This document shows positions 21,724 through 24,774 of a stretch of DNA of 24,774 nt, piece by piece. The notes beneath the pieces are model-generated. The model ran no database searches, was not told where the DNA came from, and saw nothing but the letters and a program-made list of their open reading frames with translations. The stretch is taken from positions 1 to 24,774 of the forward strand of contig JBJOII010000114.1 in assembly GCA_046047235.1 (NCBI GenBank), written 5' to 3'. Each line of letters opens with the position of its first letter. The stretch's first letter is position 1. The position numbers and the translations under genes are program-made. Origin of the DNA: JBMTVN01 sp046047235. Lineage in GTDB: Bacteria; Verrucomicrobiota; Verrucomicrobiia; Limisphaerales; JAHDYP01.

Positions 21724-22131
21724 TTACTTCAGGAAGATTTTTTTGCTGCGGCGCTCGCCTTCGGAGCGAAGGAGGTTTTCGTTATTTTTGACGAAATTGA
21801 TAACGCTGGGGTAGGCCACGCCTGAGTCGTCACTAAGTTGTTTGAGTCCAATGCCTTGCGGGTTGCTTTTCAGGATGTTTGTGATGCGGTCCTGGATTTC
21901 AGCAGTGCTGAGGCGGGTGCGGGGCTTTTTAGGGGCGGTGGTGGTGGTTTGGTTATCGATGCCGAGTTCCTGGCAGATGTGAGCGATTTTATCATCGATA
22001 GCTTCGACCTTATCCAGGAGTTGTTGGCGTTCTTCGAGGAGTTGGGTGAGGTCGTTTTTATTAAGCAGTTCGAGTTTGCTTTGGAGTTCGGCTTTGTATT
22101 GGGCGATTTTGTTAATGATATTCGTATTCAT
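21724..22131 (-). CDS. Small protein with N-terminal coiled coil and C-terminal winged-helix-like domain (135 aa)
   Basis: I do not recognise a named family. Residues 8-60 are strongly helical and coiled-coil-like (KAELQSKLELLNKNDLTQLLEERQ, then VEAIDDKIAHICQEL). A Thr/Lys/Pro-rich linker (TTTTAPKKPRTR, 62-73) follows. Residues 74-135 look like a winged helix: STAEIQDRITNILKSNPQGIGLKQLSDDSGVAYPSVINFVKNN, then a basic RSEGERRSKKIFL hairpin. This layout resembles small proteins I recall as numerous in Verrucomicrobia genomes, with coiled-coil multimerisation and a DNA-binding tail. A nucleoid-associated or regulatory role is inference. Its base composition is clearly more AT-rich than its neighbours. 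It is a single-gene unit with a strong terminator behind it and a promoter-like box and palindrome upstream. ATG 22131 is the only sensible start. Confidence 0.85.
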   Translation of the reverse strand: MNTNIINKIAQYKAELQSKLELLNKNDLTQLLEERQQLLDKVEAIDDKIAHICQELGIDNQTTTTAPKKPRTRLSTAEIQDRITNILKSNPQGIGLKQLSDDSGVAYPSVINFVKNNENLLRSEGERRSKKIFLK

Positions 22132-22181
22132 TGAATAGGTTTGAATTGATAGATGGCCAACACATTGATGTAAAGAGCCTG

Positions 22182-22210
22182 ATTATAAACCGCTGAGGAT
22201 AGAACTGGAA
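22182..22210 (-). promoter_or_regulatory. Promoter candidate for the small winged-helix gene
   Basis: On the minus strand a perfect TATAAT lies at 22187-22182, with TTCCAG 17 nt upstream (22210-22205) as a weak -35 box. A transcript from here would have a leader of roughly 40-45 nt before ATG 22131. Only the -10 box is convincing. Confidence 0.4.
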
Positions 22211-22217
22211 TAGTTCT
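22201..22217. promoter_or_regulatory. 17-bp palindrome overlapping the candidate -35 box
   Basis: AGAACT and AGTTCT are perfect inverted half-sites with a 5-bp spacer (GGAAT). The position over the presumed -35 region of a gene encoding a DNA-binding-like protein makes an operator plausible. It could also be a chance hairpin. Confidence 0.4.
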
Positions 22218-22254
22218 GAACCGCGAATGGACGCGAATGGGGGGGCTGTTCTGG

Positions 22255-22380
22255 ACCGCGAATGGACACGAATAGACGCGAATGGGGATTGGAGTCGTTA
22301 ACCGCGAATGGACGCTAATGGACGCGAATGGGGATGGGAGTCGTTAACCGCTAATGGACACGAATGGACGCGAATGGGGG
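22255..22380. repeat. 46-bp tandem repeat (2.7 copies) built from decamers
   Basis: Copies start at 22255, 22301 and 22347 with ACCGCGAATG or ACCGCTAATG. Each full copy holds three decamers of the type GAATGGACGC followed by a GGGAT-GGAGTCGTTA tail. A degenerate first part lies at 22219-22245. The tract occupies most of the divergent gap 22132-22447 between the small winged-helix gene and the PVC dehydrogenase; no gene is seen in it. Confidence 0.88.
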
Positions 22381-22447
22381 TGGATTTGTGGTGGGCATAG
22401 AGATGGGGTGTTTTGGGGGGAGTCTTTGCGTGTGGGGTTATCCATTC

Positions 22448-24774
22448 ATGGTTAGGAATGGGGTTGATCTTGGGGTGTGGGTTGGGGACATTTTGCGCGT
22501 GAATTTCCAGAAAGCTTTATCCGGTGGAGTGCTGTTGCTTATAGCTACCTTTGGTTTTGTGGGGTGTGTGCGTGCGGAGGGGGAGCATGAGGTGGTGCCT
22601 TTGGATTTTTTCAGCACGATGGATGGTTTTGAGGTGACGTTATGGGCGAGTTCGCCGCGGTTGTATAATCCGTCGAACATGGATGTGGACAAGGATGGTC
22701 GGATTTGGGTGGCGGAAGGGGTGAACTACCGGAGTCATTATGAGCGGAGGCCGGAGGGGGATCGGATTGTAGTGATTGAGGATACGGACGGGGACGGAGT
22801 GGCGGACAAGGACTGGGTATTTGTGCAGGAGCCGTTTTTACGGTGTCCGCTGGGTGTGGCGGTGGTGGACAACAAGGTGGTGGTGTCGATGACGCCGGAC
22901 CTGATTGTTTACACGGATGTGGATCGTAACCTGCGGTTTGATCCGGCGGTGGACAAGCGGGAGGTATTGTTATCGGGGTTCAACGGTCGGGTGCATGATC
23001 ACAGTTTGCATTCTGTGACGGTGGGGCCTGATGGGCAATGGTATTGGAATGCGGGGAATTGTGGGGCGGTATTTACGGATCGGTCGGGGCGGGTGTTCCG
23101 GGTGGGGAGTTCATTTATGACGCAGGAGGTGGCGGGGATGCCGAGTGATGACGGGCATGTGTATGTGGGAGGGTTTGCGGCGCGGATGAATCCGGATGGG
23201 ACGATGGTGCGGGTGATTGGGCATAATTTCCGGAACAGTTATGAGCAGACCGTGACGTCGTTTGGGGATGTGTTTCAGAGTGACAATGATGATCCGCCGG
23301 CGGCGCGGGTGGCGTTTCTGTTGGGGTATGGGAATGCTGGCTACAGTTCGGCGGATGGGCAGCGCGGGTGGGGGGCGGATCGGAGGCCGGGGCAGCTGAC
23401 ACCGGTGGCGGAGTGGCGTCAGGAGGATCCGGGTGTGATGCCGGCGGGGGATGTCTATGGGGGTGGGGCACCGACGGGTGTGGCGTTTTATGAGGGGGGG
23501 GCTTTGGGTGGGGCGTATCGGGGGATGTTGTTGGCGTGTGAGCCGACGCGGAACACGGTCTTTGGCTATCTGCCGGTGAACGAGGGGGCGGGTTTCAAGC
23601 TGGAGCGGTTTGATTTCCTGACGACGAATCGTGAGGGGGATTATGACGGGGCGGATTTCACGGGTGGGGTGAGGAAGAAGGAGATTGAGACCAAGACGTT
23701 GTTTCGTCCGTCGGACGTTGTGGTGGGGGCGGATGGGGCGATTTACATTGCTGACTGGTATGATGCCCGGGTGGGTGGTCATGGCGACATGGACGACACG
23801 TTGTCGGGCGCGATTTACCGGGTGGCGCCTAAGGGGTATCGGCCGAAGGTGCCGAGGTATGACTGGGAGAGTGCGTCGGGTTTAGTGGAGGCGTTGTGCA
23901 GTCCGGCGGTGAACGTGCGGGCCACGGCGGCGAAGAAGCTGCGGGAGCGGGGGGAGAGCGTGGTGGCTGAGGTGGCGGGATTATTGGAATCTGAGAATCG
24001 GTATTTCAGGGCACGGGCGATTTGGGTATTGGCGGATTTGGGTGAGGCGGGTCGGGAGCGTGTGCGGGGGCAGTTACGGAGTCCGGATGCCCAGTTGCGG
24101 GTGGCGGCGTATCGGGCGTTGCAACGTCAGGACGAGGGTGGGGTGGAGTTATCGAAGTTGATGATGCGGGACAGTTCTCCGGCGGTGCGCCGGGAGGTGG
24201 CGTTGGCGATGCGGGACATTCCGTGGGGGAAGTCGGGTGAGGTATTATTGGCGCTGGCTGAGGGTTACAACGGTGAGGACCGGACTTATCTGGAGGCATT
24301 GGGGACGGGGGCGTCGGGGAAGGAGTCGGAGCTTTACGATGCTTTACTGAAGCGGATGGGGTCGGAGGATTCGGTTGAGTGGGGCAGGGCTTTTGCGAAT
24401 TTGGCCTGGAGGTTGCATCCGGCGCAGTCGGCCGGGGCGTTTACGAGTCGAGCCTTGTCGGGGTCGTTGACTGAGGAGGAGCGGAAGGCGGCGCTGGTGG
24501 CGCTGGCGTATGCGGGCACGCGTGAATCCGTGATGGGTATTGTGCAGGCTGCATCGGAATCAACCGGGATGGTGAAGGCGCATGCCGTGTGGTGGCTGTT
24601 GAATCGTCAGGGTAATTTGTGGGCTGATTACGGGTTGGGCGCGGTGCTGAAGGAGCAGGGGATTTATGATCCGGAGTCGGTGCAGGTGGTGGAGATGGAA
24701 TTGCCGGAGCAGCCGCCGTCGCAGTTGCCATCGATCGACGAGATTCTCGGGATGCAGGGTGATGTGGAGCGGGG
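22448..24774 (+). CDS. PVC-type membrane-bound dehydrogenase with HEAT-like repeats (3' truncated by window edge)
   Basis: The frame is open to the window end, giving 775 codons. A signal sequence (FQKALSGGVLLLIATFGFVGCVRA) precedes a beta-propeller-like domain of the Pirellula/Verrucomicrobium dehydrogenase type: FFSTMDGFEVTLWASSPRLYNPSNMDVDKDGRIWVAEGVNYR, then VVIEDTDGDGVAD, NGRVHDHSLHSVTVGPDGQWYWNAGN and GAIYIADWYDARVGGH. From about 24,870 minus 1,000 (near 23,870) onward, helical HEAT-like repeats follow (VRATAAKKLRERG, RYFRARAIWVLADLGE, LRVAAYRALQRQ). The last residues, LPSIDEILGMQGDVERG, are the lead-in that usually precedes a cytochrome c CxxCH domain, which must lie just outside. Cys in GFVGC could be a non-ideal lipobox. 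ATG 22448 and GTG 22499 are both possible starts; the latter starts right before the signal peptide. The physiological substrate is unknown. Confidence 0.85.
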   Translation, partial: MVRNGVDLGVWVGDILRVNFQKALSGGVLLLIATFGFVGCVRAEGEHEVVPLDFFSTMDGFEVTLWASSPRLYNPSNMDVDKDGRIWVAEGVNYRSHYERRPEGDRIVVIEDTDGDGVADKDWVFVQEPFLRCPLGVAVVDNKVVVSMTPDLIVYTDVDRNLRFDPAVDKREVLLSGFNGRVHDHSLHSVTVGPDGQWYWNAGNCGAVFTDRSGRVFRVGSSFMTQEVAGMPSDDGHVYVGGFAARMNPDGTMVRVIGHNFRNSYEQTVTSFGDVFQSDNDDPPAARVAFLLGYGNAGYSSADGQRGWGADRRPGQLTPVAEWRQEDPGVMPAGDVYGGGAPTGVAFYEGGALGGAYRGMLLACEPTRNTVFGYLPVNEGAGFKLERFDFLTTNREGDYDGADFTGGVRKKEIETKTLFRPSDVVVGADGAIYIADWYDARVGGHGDMDDTLSGAIYRVAPKGYRPKVPRYDWESASGLVEALCSPAVNVRATAAKKLRERGESVVAEVAGLLESENRYFRARAIWVLADLGEAGRERVRGQLRSPDAQLRVAAYRALQRQDEGGVELSKLMMRDSSPAVRREVALAMRDIPWGKSGEVLLALAEGYNGEDRTYLEALGTGASGKESELYDALLKRMGSEDSVEWGRAFANLAWRLHPAQSAGAFTSRALSGSLTEEERKAALVALAYAGTRESVMGIVQAASESTGMVKAHAVWWLLNRQGNLWADYGLGAVLKEQGIYDPESVQVVEMELPEQPPSQLPSIDEILGMQGDVER

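Noticed and set aside
22255..22380. CRISPR array
   Set aside because: Units are contiguous 46-bp repeats with no unique spacers, and no cas gene is present.

Overview
The window looks like chromosomal DNA of a Verrucomicrobiota bacterium. No single marker gene proves this. The call rests on several protein types that are common together in that phylum: a DUF1501 C-terminus, an ECF-type sigma factor with the FPVTHWSVVLA start, Ig/VCBS/ASPIC secreted proteins with a Verrucomicrobia-style 'Q-S-x-DL-x-x-W' C-terminal module, a DUF1080 protein, and a PVC-type membrane-bound dehydrogenase. The + strand is rich in G and T almost throughout, whichever strand the gene is on. Plus-strand proteins are therefore rich in G/V/D/E/R and minus-strand proteins in S/T/P/N/Q/H.

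Layout, left to right. 1-222: tail of a DUF1501 protein. 538-1278: sigma factor, flanked by two direct copies of a 45-bp hairpin element. 1606-5171: one very large secreted VCBS/ASPIC protein whose Ig-VCBS-ASPIC module is duplicated; it is broken into two frames by a G7 run near 3064-3070. 5181-6964 (minus): ammonium transporter followed by a P-II protein. 7082-7750 (minus): DUF1080 protein. 7980-10616 (plus): DEAD-box RNA helicase with a giant low-complexity linker. 11094-14129 (minus): secreted subtilisin-like protease. 14257-21491: carbohydrate-active genes (a putative clan-A glycosidase, a GH51 arabinofuranosidase, a GH10 xylanase fused to an SGNH esterase, and a GH43 beta-xylosidase-like enzyme). 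This set fits breakdown of acetylated arabinoxylan. 21724-22131 (minus): small coiled-coil plus winged-helix-like protein with its own terminator and promoter candidate. 22448-end (plus): PVC dehydrogenase, cut off just before its expected cytochrome c domain.

The most unusual feature is the repeat content. Most of the larger intergenic gaps carry short tandem repeats with an exact period of 7 nt, interspersed with small hairpin elements, 8-nt repeats and, at 22255-22380, a 46-bp repeat made of decamers. The same 7-nt repeat family fills two long tracts inside the helicase reading frame (9278-9761 and 10074-10220). Because 7 and 3 share no factor, it is read there as a seven-residue peptide repeat. 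This is the best candidate for something undescribed here: an intergenic repeat that has colonised a coding region while keeping the frame open.

No tRNA, rRNA, CRISPR array, transposase or integrase was seen. All coordinates and motif positions are read by eye. Family names rest on motif recognition, not on searches.
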